Part shown: positions 8,642 to 16,973 of the stretch, one piece after another
How the letters are laid out: every line of letters starts with the position of its first letter
Position numbering within the stretch: position 1 is the first letter of the stretch
Source of the DNA: CAIVAT01 sp037133475
GTDB lineage: Bacteria; Bacteroidota; Bacteroidia; Bacteroidales; FEN-979
NCBI GenBank assembly: GCA_037133475.1
Contig: JBAXOB010000008.1
Location: 43,954-107,953 of the forward strand
Length of the DNA: 64,000 nt
Reading direction: 5' to 3'
Program-made: the position numbers and the translations under genes
The notes under the pieces: generated by a model
Told to the model about the DNA's origin: nothing
The model's input: only the letters and a program-made list of their open reading frames with translations
Database searches by the model: none

Positions 8642-10252
8642 TTATCTGTCAGCGTATTCCTTTGCTGCTTTGACAAAACTAACGAAAAGCGGGTGTGGCC
8701 GGGCAACGGTACTCTTGTATTCGGGATGGAACTGAACGCCAAAAAACCACGGATGACCAACGAGTTCGATGATCTCTACGAGATTGTCCTTCTCATTCAT
8801 CCCGACAGGCCGCATGCCGGCCTGGGTAAAGGCATCCAGGTATTCGTTATTAAATTCATAGCGGTGCCGGTGTCTCTCCTTGATATCCTTCTGTTGGTAT
8901 ACGTCAAAAATTCTTGAGTCGGCCGATAATTTGCAGGGATAGGAGCCCAGCCGCATGGTGCCTCCAAGTCCGGATATCTTTTTTTGCATCTCCATCATGT
9001 CGATGACGGGAAATGGCGTGAGTTTGTTGAATTCTGTTGAATGGGCGCCTGTCAACCCGAGAACATTCCTCCCGAATTCAATCACCGCACATTGCATACC
9101 AAGGCAGATCCCAAAAAATGGAATTTTTTTCTCCCTGGCAAACCTGATGGCTGATATTTTCCCCTCGATTCCCCGTTCACCAAAACCCGGGGCAACCAGG
9201 ATACCGTCAAGTTTTCCCAGCTTTTCGGCCACATTCGAATCGTCGATAAATTCGGAATGAAAAGTCTGAACCTTCACCCTGACGCCATTGGAGGCTCCTG
9301 AATGAATGAACGATTCGTTGATCGATTTATAGGCATCCTTCAATTCGACATATTTTCCGACAAGCCCGATGTTAACGTCGCTGGAAGGATGTTTCATGGT
9401 ATAGAGAAACTGCTCCCAGTCAACCAGGTCGGGTTCCTGGTCACAGGGCATTTTTGTCTTTTTCAGGATTTCCAGGTCAAGGTTTTCCTCGCGCATCAGG
9501 ATGGGAACATCATAGATCGATTCGGCATCGATGCATTCGATCACCGAGGTAGGACTTACATTACAGAACAACGCAATCTTATTGCGGATCCCCTCCGATA
9601 AATGACGTTCGGTGCGGCAAACAATAATGTCGGGCTGTACCCCTGATTCCAGCAGGGTCTTTACCGAATGCTGGGTGGGCTTTGTCTTCAGCTCCCCGGC
9701 TGCGGCAAGATAGGGTACAAGGGTAAGATGCACCACCACGCAATTCCTGCCCAGTTCCCATCTAAGCTGGCGGACGGCTTCAATAAAAGGCAGGGATTCA
9801 ATGTCCCCGACAGTTCCGCCGATCTCAGTAATGATGAAATCATAATCACCGCGGTTGGCCAGGAGTTTGATCCGGTATTTGATCTCATCCGTAATGTGGG
9901 GAATAACCTGTACCGTCTCCCCGAGATATTCGCCCTTGCGTTCCTTGGTGATGACCGACTGGTAGATTACCCCGGTTGTGACGTTGTTGGCCTGGGAGGT
10001 AGGAACATTCGAGAACCGCTCGTAATGCCCGAGGTCGAGATCGGTCTCGGCTCCGTCTTCGGTTACAAAACATTCCCCGTGTTCATAGGGATTCAGAGTA
10101 CCCGGGTCAATGTTGATATAGGGGTCAAGTTTTTGGATAGTCACTGTAAACCCCCTGGCAACAAGGAGTTTGGCTATGGAGGAGGAAATAATCCCTTTTC
10201 CCAATGAGGAAGTGACGCCACCAGTGACGAAAATATATTTTGTTTTTGACAT
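8642..10252 (-). CDS. pyrG: CTP synthase
   Basis: Converts UTP to CTP using ATP and glutamine. The synthase domain occupies about residues 1-265, beginning KYIFVTGGVTSSLGKGI (P-loop), with DPYINIDPGT near 43 and TEIGGTVGDIES near 142. The glutamine amidotransferase domain (about 300-535) has the nucleophile Cys in GICLGMQCAV and the His-Glu pair in VQFHPEY. The open frame extends ten codons upstream to 10282, but the ATG at 10252 (MSKTKYIF) is the canonical N-terminus and sits at a normal distance from the -7 element at 10280-10287. The resulting 536 residues match the family. Confidence 0.96.
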   Translation of the reverse strand: MSKTKYIFVTGGVTSSLGKGIISSSIAKLLVARGFTVTIQKLDPYINIDPGTLNPYEHGECFVTEDGAETDLDLGHYERFSNVPTSQANNVTTGVIYQSVITKERKGEYLGETVQVIPHITDEIKYRIKLLANRGDYDFIITEIGGTVGDIESLPFIEAVRQLRWELGRNCVVVHLTLVPYLAAAGELKTKPTQHSVKTLLESGVQPDIIVCRTERHLSEGIRNKIALFCNVSPTSVIECIDAESIYDVPILMREENLDLEILKKTKMPCDQEPDLVDWEQFLYTMKHPSSDVNIGLVGKYVELKDAYKSINESFIHSGASNGVRVKVQTFHSEFIDDSNVAEKLGKLDGILVAPGFGERGIEGKISAIRFAREKKIPFFGICLGMQCAVIEFGRNVLGLTGAHSTEFNKLTPFPVIDMMEMQKKISGLGGTMRLGSYPCKLSADSRIFDVYQQKDIKERHRHRYEFNNEYLDAFTQAGMRPVGMNEKDNLVEIIELVGHPWFFGVQFHPEYKSTVARPHPLFVSFVKAAKEYADR

Positions 10253-10279
10253 TAAATGTGTGATTGGGAAAGAACATTG

Positions 10280-10287
10280 CAAAATTA
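10280..10287 (-). promoter_or_regulatory. Bacteroidota -7 element ahead of pyrG
   Basis: On the minus strand the bases read TAATTTTG (TAnnTTTG), 27 bases upstream of the preferred pyrG ATG. It lies within the longer open frame, which supports the ATG at 10252 over the upstream start. Confidence 0.45.
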
Positions 10288-10330
10288 CGCTAATTATTTA
10301 AGAAACGTCATGTTTCCCCCTTTTGTGTTG

Positions 10331-11152
10331 CTATTTTTTCTTCTGGATATCAGGCTGGGATATCCGGCGCTTGATTGCAAGTATCTCTGATGCAATCTCC
10401 TCGATGGGTTTGTTGGTAACCTGGATCACCGGCCACTCGAAACGGTTGAAGATATGCTGGGCATAGGTTAATTCCCTGCGGACAAATTCCAGGGAAGAAT
10501 ATTCCCCCGTGGAGCCGCCGAGGTACTGCTGGCGGACAAGGCGCAGGCTTGAGAGGTCGTGGGCCTGGGTGGTCAGGCCAAACACGTTCCCATAGGGCAG
10601 ATGGGCAAGGGAATCGGGCAACTCCACCCCCATCACGACAGGATAGTTTGCTACAAACCAGCCCTTGAAGGCCAGGTAAATACTGAGCGGGGTTTTGAAT
10701 GTCCGTGAAACACCGACCAGGACGATTTCCGCCTTCTCATACTCGTGGTCACGCTGGCCATCGTCGTGGTTAAAGGCAAACTGCATCGAATCGATCCGCT
10801 TGAAATACTCCTTGTTCAGACTGAAAAACAACCCCGGTTCCCCGGCCGGGGAATCTGCAAAATGATGCGTCAGGCGCGACAACAGCGGTCCCATCAGGTC
10901 AATGGCATCGATGTTGTGAATCCTGCTGTTTTGCAGGATGGTTTCCCGCAGTCTGTCGGAAACAAGCGTATGAACAATAATACCCTTCTGGCTGGCAGCT
11001 TCGGCTACTATCTCTTCGATCTGCTGGTCTGAACGGACCTCCCCCCTGACCCTGATTTCGGCAATGGAACCGCGGAATTGCGTGAGAGCGGCCATCAGCA
11101 TTTGTTCCGCTGTCCGCCCTGTGCCATCGGATACAACATATATGGTATTCAT
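10331..11152 (-). CDS. ppsR: PEP synthase / PPDK regulatory protein (bifunctional kinase-pyrophosphorylase, DUF299)
   Basis: Members of this family switch PEP synthase or pyruvate phosphate dikinase off by ADP-dependent phosphorylation of an active-site Thr and on again by phosphate-dependent removal. The N-terminus IYVVSDGTGRTAEQM and the P-loop-like block LVGVSRTFKTPLSIYLA (about residues 147-163) are the family signatures, together with NYPVVMGVELP near 175 and Y...E..RREL.YA..IF near 225-240. The open frame starts at a TTG (11158); the ATG two codons later (11152) is preferred, giving 273 residues. It is divergent from gapA, so placed with central carbon flux. Its natural target is not obvious in the window: the dikinase at 16974 lacks the Thr two residues before the catalytic His. 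Confidence 0.9.
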   Translation of the reverse strand: MNTIYVVSDGTGRTAEQMLMAALTQFRGSIAEIRVRGEVRSDQQIEEIVAEAASQKGIIVHTLVSDRLRETILQNSRIHNIDAIDLMGPLLSRLTHHFADSPAGEPGLFFSLNKEYFKRIDSMQFAFNHDDGQRDHEYEKAEIVLVGVSRTFKTPLSIYLAFKGWFVANYPVVMGVELPDSLAHLPYGNVFGLTTQAHDLSSLRLVRQQYLGGSTGEYSSLEFVRRELTYAQHIFNRFEWPVIQVTNKPIEEIASEILAIKRRISQPDIQKKK

Positions 11153-11222
11153 ACCCAAGATTTGCAGAGGATAAAACTAAAACATTTATTTGTTACCGGC
11201 AATTTTTCAAGTATGAACTTTG

Positions 11223-11253
11223 TTTGTTTTTAAGGTTAAAAACCATAATTTTG
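11223..11253 (+). promoter_or_regulatory. gapA promoter (TTTG-N19-TAATTTTG)
   Basis: TTTG at 11223-11226, a 19-base spacer, and TAATTTTG at 11246-11253 match both elements and the spacing of the Bacteroidota primary sigma-factor promoter. The ATG of gapA at 11300 would have a leader of about 40 bases. This is the clearest promoter in the window. Confidence 0.75.
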
Positions 11254-11299
11254 CAAATTGATTTGGATTAAGTTTATTCTAAATAAAAACAGAACAATT

Positions 11300-12304
11300 A
11301 TGGGAACTATCAAAGTTGGAATTAACGGATTCGGGCGCATCGGACGCCTTACCTACCGTGCACTTTTATCAAAAAGCAATGTCGAGGTTGTTGCGATCAA
11401 CGACCTTACCGATGCTAAAACACTGGCACACCTCTTTAAATATGATTCCGTTCATGGAAAATTCCAGGGCGAGGTCGCCGTTGATGGCGACAGCATGATC
11501 GTGAATGGACACCGCTTCAGGGTTATGGCTGAGAGAGACCCTGCCAACCTGCCCTGGGCTGCACTTGGCGTGGATATCGTGGTCGAATGTACCGGGATCT
11601 TCCGCACCCGCGAAAAGATGAGCAAACACCTCACCGCCGGAGCAAAAAAAGTATTACTGTCAGTGCCTTCCGACAACAAGGAAGACGTGGATGCCACCAT
11701 CGTTCTCGGTGTGAATGACAACACCCTCACTTCCGACATGAAACTCATCTCCAATGCATCCTGCACGACAAACTGCCTTGGCCCGATCGCAAAGGTCCTG
11801 AACGACAGTTTCGGCATCAGGAAAGGACTTATGAACACCATTCACAGCTATACCAACGACCAGATCATCCTGGATGCTCCTCACAAGGATCTGCGCAGGG
11901 CAAGGGCTGCAGCTGTTTCCATCATTCCTACCAAAACCGGCGCTGCAAAGGCAATCGGACTGGTGATTCCTTCGCTTGAAGGCAAGATGGATGGTTTTGC
12001 CGTTCGCGTCCCGACCCCCGATGGTTCACTGGTTGACCTTACCTGCGAACTTGAACGTAACGTTACCAAGGATGAAATCCAGGCTGCCATGAAAGCTGCT
12101 GCCGACGGCCCCATGAAGGGCGTTCTCCAGTTTCTCGACGAACCGCTGGTAAGCTGCGACATCATTGGAAATCCTCATTCTTCCATCTATGATTCAGAAC
12201 TGACCAAAGTGCTGGGCGGCAACCTGGTCAAGGTTATTGCCTGGTACGACAATGAATGCGGTTACTCGCAGCGCCTTGCCGACCTGGTCGTGAGGATGGG
12301 ATAA
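11300..12304 (+). CDS. gapA: Glyceraldehyde-3-phosphate dehydrogenase, type I
   Basis: NAD(P)-dependent oxidation and phosphorylation of glyceraldehyde-3-phosphate to 1,3-bisphosphoglycerate; glycolysis and gluconeogenesis. The Rossmann start VGINGFGRIGRLTYRA is at residues 5-20. The catalytic motif NASCTTNCLGP has the nucleophile Cys at about residue 155; the partner His is in MNTIHSYTNDQ near 180, followed by the substrate-binding RRARAAAVSIIPTKTGAAKA and the C-terminal WYDNECGYSQR. The frame is open 14 codons upstream (11258), but MGTIKVGINGFG at 11300 is the canonical start and follows the promoter at 11223-11253. The 334-residue length is normal. Confidence 0.96.
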   Translation: MGTIKVGINGFGRIGRLTYRALLSKSNVEVVAINDLTDAKTLAHLFKYDSVHGKFQGEVAVDGDSMIVNGHRFRVMAERDPANLPWAALGVDIVVECTGIFRTREKMSKHLTAGAKKVLLSVPSDNKEDVDATIVLGVNDNTLTSDMKLISNASCTTNCLGPIAKVLNDSFGIRKGLMNTIHSYTNDQIILDAPHKDLRRARAAAVSIIPTKTGAAKAIGLVIPSLEGKMDGFAVRVPTPDGSLVDLTCELERNVTKDEIQAAMKAAADGPMKGVLQFLDEPLVSCDIIGNPHSSIYDSELTKVLGGNLVKVIAWYDNECGYSQRLADLVVRMG

Positions 12305-12341
12305 CCCTTTGCATATAAGATCCTTCACAGGATATTCTTAG

Positions 12342-12373
12342 AAAAGCCGTCATGATTCGTGATGGCTTTTTTT
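12342..12373 (+). terminator. Intrinsic terminator after gapA
   Basis: An 11-base-pair stem (AAAAGCCGTCA paired with TGATGGCTTTT, one G-U pair) with a seven-base loop, followed by a T run, begins 37 bases after the gapA stop. The stem is A/T-flanked, so it could also act on minus-strand transcripts. Confidence 0.75.
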
Positions 12374-12398
12374 GTTTGCCGATCCCTCTCATCAGGGG

Positions 12399-12508
12399 TT
12401 TTTACCACAGTAGGCACAATAGAGCACATAGAAAACACAATAGAATACCTATATTTGCGTAACGAAGCCCTATGGTGCCCTACTGTGCCTATTGTGGTGA
12501 AAAAAAAT
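12399..12508. repeat. Imperfect inverted repeat, ACCACA-TAGGCACA family
   Basis: The left arm (from 12399, TTTTTACCACAGTAGGCACA and onward to GAGCAC) and the right arm (ending near 12508) are near-complements over about 27 bases, differing by scattered transitions. They are separated by about 50 bases that include the TATATTTG box at 12450-12457. Related sequences occur at 19438-19523 and 34098-34150. Function unknown; it lies between the gapA terminator and sdaA. Confidence 0.6.
12450..12457 (+). promoter_or_regulatory. Possible -7 element ahead of serine dehydratase
   Basis: TATATTTG matches TAnnTTTG and lies 76 bases before the preferred ATG at 12533, within the loop of the inverted repeat. 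No -33 element was found. Confidence 0.3.
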
Positions 12509-12532
12509 CAAGCCCGTAACCCAACTCAATTC

Positions 12533-13732
12533 ATGGAATCCATAAAAGAAATCTTCAAGATCGGCTACGGCCCCTCGAGCAGCCATACCATGGGCCCACG
12601 GAAAGCCGCGGAAATTTTCAGGAAAAACAATCCCGGGGTTAAAAACATGAGGGTAACCCTGTTTGGCAGCCTGGCGGCCACAGGCAAGGGTCACATGACC
12701 GACAAGGCCATCATCAGCGCACTGGATCCTGTTGAAACAGAAATAGTATGGCAACCCAATGTCTTCCTGCCCGCCCACCCGAACGGTTTGAAGTTCGAAG
12801 CCCTCGACAAGGCAGGAAATACGAGAGAAACCTGGACCACCTACAGTATCGGGGGCGGCGATATCAGCGACACCGGGCAACGCGACGCGTCGGCCAGCAT
12901 CTATGAACTGGAGACCATGGCCGAAATCCTTGCATGGTGCGGGAAAAACGGCCGCACCCTTTGGGAATATGTCGAAATACACGAATCGCCCGCCATCTGG
13001 GATCATCTTGCCGGGGTGTGGCAGGTGATGCAGGAGGCCATACGGCGCGGGATCGAATCGGAAGGCGTGCTGCCGGGCGGACTTAACCTTCCGCGCAAGG
13101 CATCTTCCTACTATATCAAGGCATGCGGCTTTAAGGGAACGATGGCGCGGAGGGCCTTCACCTTCGCCTTCGCCCTTGCCGTTTCGGAGGAGAATGCCGC
13201 CGGGGGAAGGATTGTCACGGCCCCTACCTGTGGTTCGTGCGGCGTGATCCCTGCCGTTATCTATCTCCTGAAAACACAGTATGACTTCAGCGAGAAAAAG
13301 ATCCTGCGCGGGCTTGCCACGGCCGGGCTGATCGGGAACCTGATCAAAACGAACGCCTCGATATCGGGCGCCGAGGTGGGATGCCAGGGCGAAGTCGGCA
13401 GCGCCAGCTCCATGGCGGCGGCTGCCACAACACAGATGTTCGGCGGCACACCGGGACAGGTTGAATATGCTGCCTCCATTGCCATGGAACACTTTCTGGG
13501 GCTTACCTGCGACCCGCTGCTCGGCCTCGTACAGATACCCTGCATTGAGCGCAACGCCTTTGGTGCCGCGCGCGCACTCGACGCCAACATGTATGCGCTG
13601 CTGTCAGACGGGCATCATATCGTCAGCTTTGACAGGGTCATCCAGGCCATGAAACAAACCGGGCACGACCTTCCCAGGATTTACAAAGAGACTGCTGAGG
13701 GCGGGCTGGCAGCGCTCGGCATCATGGAATAG
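12533..13732 (+). CDS. sdaA: L-serine ammonia-lyase (iron-sulfur serine dehydratase)
   Basis: Deaminates L-serine to pyruvate and ammonia using a 4Fe-4S cluster. The beta domain comes first (IGYGPSSSHTMGPRKAA near residues 9-25, with the substrate-contacting SSSHTMGP), followed by the alpha domain with the cluster cysteines: PTCGSCGVIPA near 230 and TCDPLLGLVQIPCIERN near 325-340. The single-chain form of about 400 residues is as in SdaA. The open frame extends to 12359, but those 58 codons run through the inverted repeat and have no family resemblance; the ATG at 12533 (MESIKEIF) is chosen. It stands alone between gapA and the helicase. Confidence 0.92.
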   Translation: MESIKEIFKIGYGPSSSHTMGPRKAAEIFRKNNPGVKNMRVTLFGSLAATGKGHMTDKAIISALDPVETEIVWQPNVFLPAHPNGLKFEALDKAGNTRETWTTYSIGGGDISDTGQRDASASIYELETMAEILAWCGKNGRTLWEYVEIHESPAIWDHLAGVWQVMQEAIRRGIESEGVLPGGLNLPRKASSYYIKACGFKGTMARRAFTFAFALAVSEENAAGGRIVTAPTCGSCGVIPAVIYLLKTQYDFSEKKILRGLATAGLIGNLIKTNASISGAEVGCQGEVGSASSMAAAATTQMFGGTPGQVEYAASIAMEHFLGLTCDPLLGLVQIPCIERNAFGAARALDANMYALLSDGHHIVSFDRVIQAMKQTGHDLPRIYKETAEGGLAALGIME

Positions 13733-13760
13733 CAGGTTCCTGGAAGAATCAGTTCCCTTT

Positions 13761-13830
13761 AAATCCGAAATCCGAATTCCGAAATCCGAATTCCGAAATC
13801 CGAATTCTGAAATCCGAAATCTGTAATCCG
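13761..13830 (+). repeat. Tandem 7-nt repeat (AAATCCG), 10 copies
   Basis: Ten contiguous heptamers, AAATCCG alternating with AATTCCG and single-base variants (AATTCTG, AAATCTG, TAATCCG). Position by position the phase is kept without any insertion. It lies 28 bases after sdaA and 11 bases before the probable promoter element of the DEAD-box helicase gene. Confidence 0.9.
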
Positions 13831-13841
13831 AAATAAAGGCG

Positions 13842-13849
13842 TATCTTTG
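13842..13849 (+). promoter_or_regulatory. -7 element for the DEAD-box helicase gene, implying a long leader
   Basis: TATCTTTG matches TAnnTTTG. A TCTG at 13820-13823, 18 bases upstream, is a weak -33 match and lies inside the heptamer array. The ATG at 14006 would then have a leader of about 150 bases. Confidence 0.45.
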
Positions 13850-14005
13850 CCGCTTAATAATCAGTGTTTGAGGTCACCTAAATCCAATTAACATTTCCCA
13901 CCCGCACAATCAACAGGCATTTTGCCACTGGCAGGCCTTTCCATCAGGTTACCCCTGGTTTGAGCACATCCCGGAAATCCCGAAAGCACACAACAAACAA
14001 AAAAC

Positions 14006-15820
14006 ATGAGTACATTTGAAGAATTGGGCATTGGCAAAGATATCGTGCTGGGCCTTGTGGATCTTGGTTTTGAAGTTCCAATGCCCGTCCAGGAAAAGGT
14101 AATCCCGCTGCTGCTCGGCGAAAAAACCGACATCGTGGCGCTTGCACAGACCGGAACCGGAAAAACAGCTGCCTACGGGCTACCCCTGATCCAGCAGACC
14201 GACACCGACAACCACCTTCCCCAGGCGCTGATCCTTTGCCCGACGCGCGAATTATGCGTTCAGATCGCCGGCGACCTGAACGACTTTGCCAAATACGTCG
14301 ACAACCTCAAAGTTCTTCCCGTCTATGGCGGAAGCAGCATGGATGTCCAGATCAAATCGCTGAAAAAAGGGGTCCAGATCGTCGTTGCCACACCCGGCCG
14401 CCTGATCGACCTGATGGGCAGAAGAGCCATCAAACTGGGCAGCGTTCACACGGTCGTTCTGGATGAGGCCGATGAAATGCTGAACATGGGTTTCCTCGAC
14501 AGTATCAACGAAATCCTTGCCGAGGTTCCTGAAGACCGCAGCACCCTTCTCTTTTCGGCAACCATGCCCAACGAGGTGGCCGTCATTGCAAAAAAATACA
14601 TGAAAAAACCGATCGAAATCACGATCGGTAGCCGCAACTCAGGCGCTGAGAACATCAAGCATCTCTACTATACCGTTCACGCCAAGGACAAATACACCGC
14701 GCTGAAACGCATCGTCGACTTCTACCCTTCCATTTATGGTATTGTTTTCTGCCGTACCCGGATCGATACCCAGGAAATTGCCGATAAACTGATCGCCGAC
14801 GGCTACAATGCCGAGGCCCTGCACGGGGATCTTTCCCAGTCACAGCGCGACAGCGTCATGCAGAAATTCAGGATCAGGCATGTTCAGCTGCTGGTCGCCA
14901 CCGACGTGGCAGCCCGCGGGCTGGATGTCAACGACCTTACACATATCATCAACTATGCCCTTCCTGATGACATTTCAGCCTATACGCACCGCAGCGGGCG
15001 AACCGGGCGGGCCGGCAAAACCGGCACCTCCATTGCCATCATCAACCTGAAGGAAAAACATCTTATCCGTCAGATCGAAAAGCTTATCAACAAACCTTTT
15101 ATTGCCGCAAAGGTTCCGGGTGGCCGTGAAATCTGTGAAAAACAGCTGTTTAACCTGATCAACAAGATGGAAAATGTCGAGATCGAACATTCCGAAATCG
15201 ACCCCTTCCTGCCTGCCATCTACCGGAAACTGGAATGGCTCGAAAAAGAGGATGTCATCAAACGCTTTGTGGCGCTCGAGTTTAACCGTTTCCTCGAATA
15301 TTACAGGCATGCCAAGGATATCAATGTCTTTGAGGAAAAAGGCAAGGAATCTTCCCGCGAAAAGGGCGGACGCGATTCATTCCGCGACAAGGGCGGGCGC
15401 GACCGCAAGGAGGTTACTTCCTTCACCCGGTTGTCGATCAATGTCGGCAAGGCCGATGGCCTTTATCCCAACACCCTGATCGAACTGATCAATGCAAACA
15501 GCCCCGGGAAGCGGATCCGTATCGGCGACATCACCCTTGGCAAAAATGACGGGGTCTTTGAGGTCGATACCGAATATGCGAACTTTCTTACCCAGTCCCT
15601 CAGCGAGGCTGAATTCCAGGGTTCAAACCTCAATGTTAAAACTGCCGGAGGCCAGTCATCGGTTAATGTTAACGAACGCAGGTCATTCAAAGAAAAAGGA
15701 AAATTCAAGGGTGACAGGGATTTCAAAAAAGGCAAGGATTTCTCAGGGAAAAGGGCACAGATCGACGAGCACAGTTTTGGACGCCCCGACAGGTTCAATC
15801 CTAAAAAGAAGAAGAAATAG
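14006..15820 (+). CDS. DEAD-box RNA helicase with DbpA-type RNA-binding domain
   Basis: ATP-dependent RNA helicase of the DeaD/CsdA/DbpA group, likely acting in ribosome assembly or RNA decay. Motifs in order: Q motif (PMPVQEKVIP, about 25-34), Walker A AQTGTGKT (47-54), PTRELC near 82, TPGRLIDL near 129, DEAD near 153, SAT near 183, ARGLDV near 305 and HRSGRTGRAG near 330. The C-terminal part has a DbpA-like RNA-binding domain (about 472-545: TRLSINVGKADGLYP ... RIGDITLGKNDG). This is bracketed by basic, low-complexity linkers (SSREKGGRDSFRDKGGRD, and a tail ending RFNPKKKKK). The 604 residues fit a DeaD-type protein. The probable long leader is a trait of cold-regulated helicase genes in other bacteria; here that is inference. 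Confidence 0.92.
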   Translation: MSTFEELGIGKDIVLGLVDLGFEVPMPVQEKVIPLLLGEKTDIVALAQTGTGKTAAYGLPLIQQTDTDNHLPQALILCPTRELCVQIAGDLNDFAKYVDNLKVLPVYGGSSMDVQIKSLKKGVQIVVATPGRLIDLMGRRAIKLGSVHTVVLDEADEMLNMGFLDSINEILAEVPEDRSTLLFSATMPNEVAVIAKKYMKKPIEITIGSRNSGAENIKHLYYTVHAKDKYTALKRIVDFYPSIYGIVFCRTRIDTQEIADKLIADGYNAEALHGDLSQSQRDSVMQKFRIRHVQLLVATDVAARGLDVNDLTHIINYALPDDISAYTHRSGRTGRAGKTGTSIAIINLKEKHLIRQIEKLINKPFIAAKVPGGREICEKQLFNLINKMENVEIEHSEIDPFLPAIYRKLEWLEKEDVIKRFVALEFNRFLEYYRHAKDINVFEEKGKESSREKGGRDSFRDKGGRDRKEVTSFTRLSINVGKADGLYPNTLIELINANSPGKRIRIGDITLGKNDGVFEVDTEYANFLTQSLSEAEFQGSNLNVKTAGGQSSVNVNERRSFKEKGKFKGDRDFKKGKDFSGKRAQIDEHSFGRPDRFNPKKKKK

Positions 15821-15837
15821 GTCTGCTGATAAATTTC

Positions 15838-15845
15838 TACATTTG
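15838..15845 (+). promoter_or_regulatory. -7 element ahead of the barrel protein / dikinase pair
   Basis: TACATTTG matches TAnnTTTG and lies 20 bases before the ATG at 15866. This suggests that the two-gene unit has its own promoter, separate from the helicase gene. Confidence 0.4.
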
Positions 15846-15865
15846 CACACTATAACTACTACCCG

Positions 15866-16876
15866 ATGATCAAACAATTTATCGCACGGCAGATGGTGAA
15901 GAGGACCAAGTCGCGCCAATTCCCCGTTGAATATCTTGAACAGAAACACGTTGATCTCACGCAACCATATCCCAACGACAGCTCCTATTTTTATGGCGGT
16001 GATAAAAACGGCAACGCCTTTATCACCAGGATGGCGTTCCGCGGCCCAAACCGCCTGCACGAATACTGGTTTGATTTTTTCCTACAGGGGAAGGGATATT
16101 TTGGTCTGACCCGCGATCCCGGCGAAGAGGGTACAGGGTTCCAGCAGGGAAACCTGAAATGGGAACCCATCGAGGTTGGCAAAATCTGGCGGGTCACCTA
16201 TAAAGGAATGGTTCACGACCGCCAGGGCAACGAACATTCATGTGTCGCAAACCTGGTATTTACCGGGGATCACCCGATATATGATTTTGCAAAAAGCTCC
16301 GACCACAAGGCCATCGCCATGGCCATCGCCTCTGAAAAATGGACCAAAGAGTTTTTCTTCCACATGAAGGATACCCACCAGGTCCATTACGAACAAACCG
16401 GCACCTTCAAGGGAAGTATTGTCATTGATAACGAGACTGTCAGCCTGAACATGATGGCTTCCCGCGACCACTCCTTCGGATCGCGGAACTGGCTCACCTG
16501 GGACCGGCATTACTGGATCACCGGTGTATCGGATGCAGGCATCCACTGGACCGTGACAACCATCAAATGGCAGTTCCTGGGCCGTCTCACCGCCGGTTTT
16601 ATCACCGCCGCCGATGGCACAACCGATGCCATTGTTGAATGCACCGACCTGGAAACCATCTCCAAAGAAAAGTTATTGCCGGATCATGGCATGGTTGAAA
16701 TCAAGACCCGCAGCGGTAAAATTCATAAGATGGAATTCTGGCGTCATGGCGAATTTCCTTACCTCCATGATGGCAAATACATGATGCGTGAAGGAATCGG
16801 CACCTACAAATTTGACGGCTCCGACGGGGTTGGAATGGTCGAATTCGGGTTTCATGCCGATAAATATACCCTTTAG
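15866..16876 (+). CDS. Lipocalin-like (AttH/CrtC-type) barrel protein of unknown function
   Basis: A 336-residue protein with no signal peptide and no transmembrane segment. The composition is rich in Trp, Tyr, Phe and His (HEYWFDFFLQGKGYFGLT; KWEPIEVGKIWRVTYKG). The most telling motif is MMASRDHSFGSRNWLTWDRHYWITG, read in two parts as MMASRDHSFGS near 193 and RNWLTWDRHYW near 203; a RDHS(F/W)G-R-W element is typical of AttH/CrtC/DUF7064-like double lipocalin barrels, which bind or transform hydrophobic or polyketide-like molecules. The next gene, a PEP-utilising dikinase resembling rifampicin phosphotransferase, starts 98 bases later on the same strand, which points to a joint role on a small-molecule substrate. 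Family call is tentative; function unknown. Confidence 0.6.
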   Translation: MIKQFIARQMVKRTKSRQFPVEYLEQKHVDLTQPYPNDSSYFYGGDKNGNAFITRMAFRGPNRLHEYWFDFFLQGKGYFGLTRDPGEEGTGFQQGNLKWEPIEVGKIWRVTYKGMVHDRQGNEHSCVANLVFTGDHPIYDFAKSSDHKAIAMAIASEKWTKEFFFHMKDTHQVHYEQTGTFKGSIVIDNETVSLNMMASRDHSFGSRNWLTWDRHYWITGVSDAGIHWTVTTIKWQFLGRLTAGFITAADGTTDAIVECTDLETISKEKLLPDHGMVEIKTRSGKIHKMEFWRHGEFPYLHDGKYMMREGIGTYKFDGSDGVGMVEFGFHADKYTL

Positions 16877-16973
16877 CGCAGCTTCGTTAACCACCAGACG
16901 GTTTTGAATGCCTGTTTTCCCGCCCGCCTGCGGGACAGGACTTTGTGATCAAGCATCTGATGAAGAAAATGGT

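Noticed and set aside
12470..13492. A 340-codon minus-strand open frame
   Set aside because: Antisense shadow of serine dehydratase; the forward product has full family motifs.
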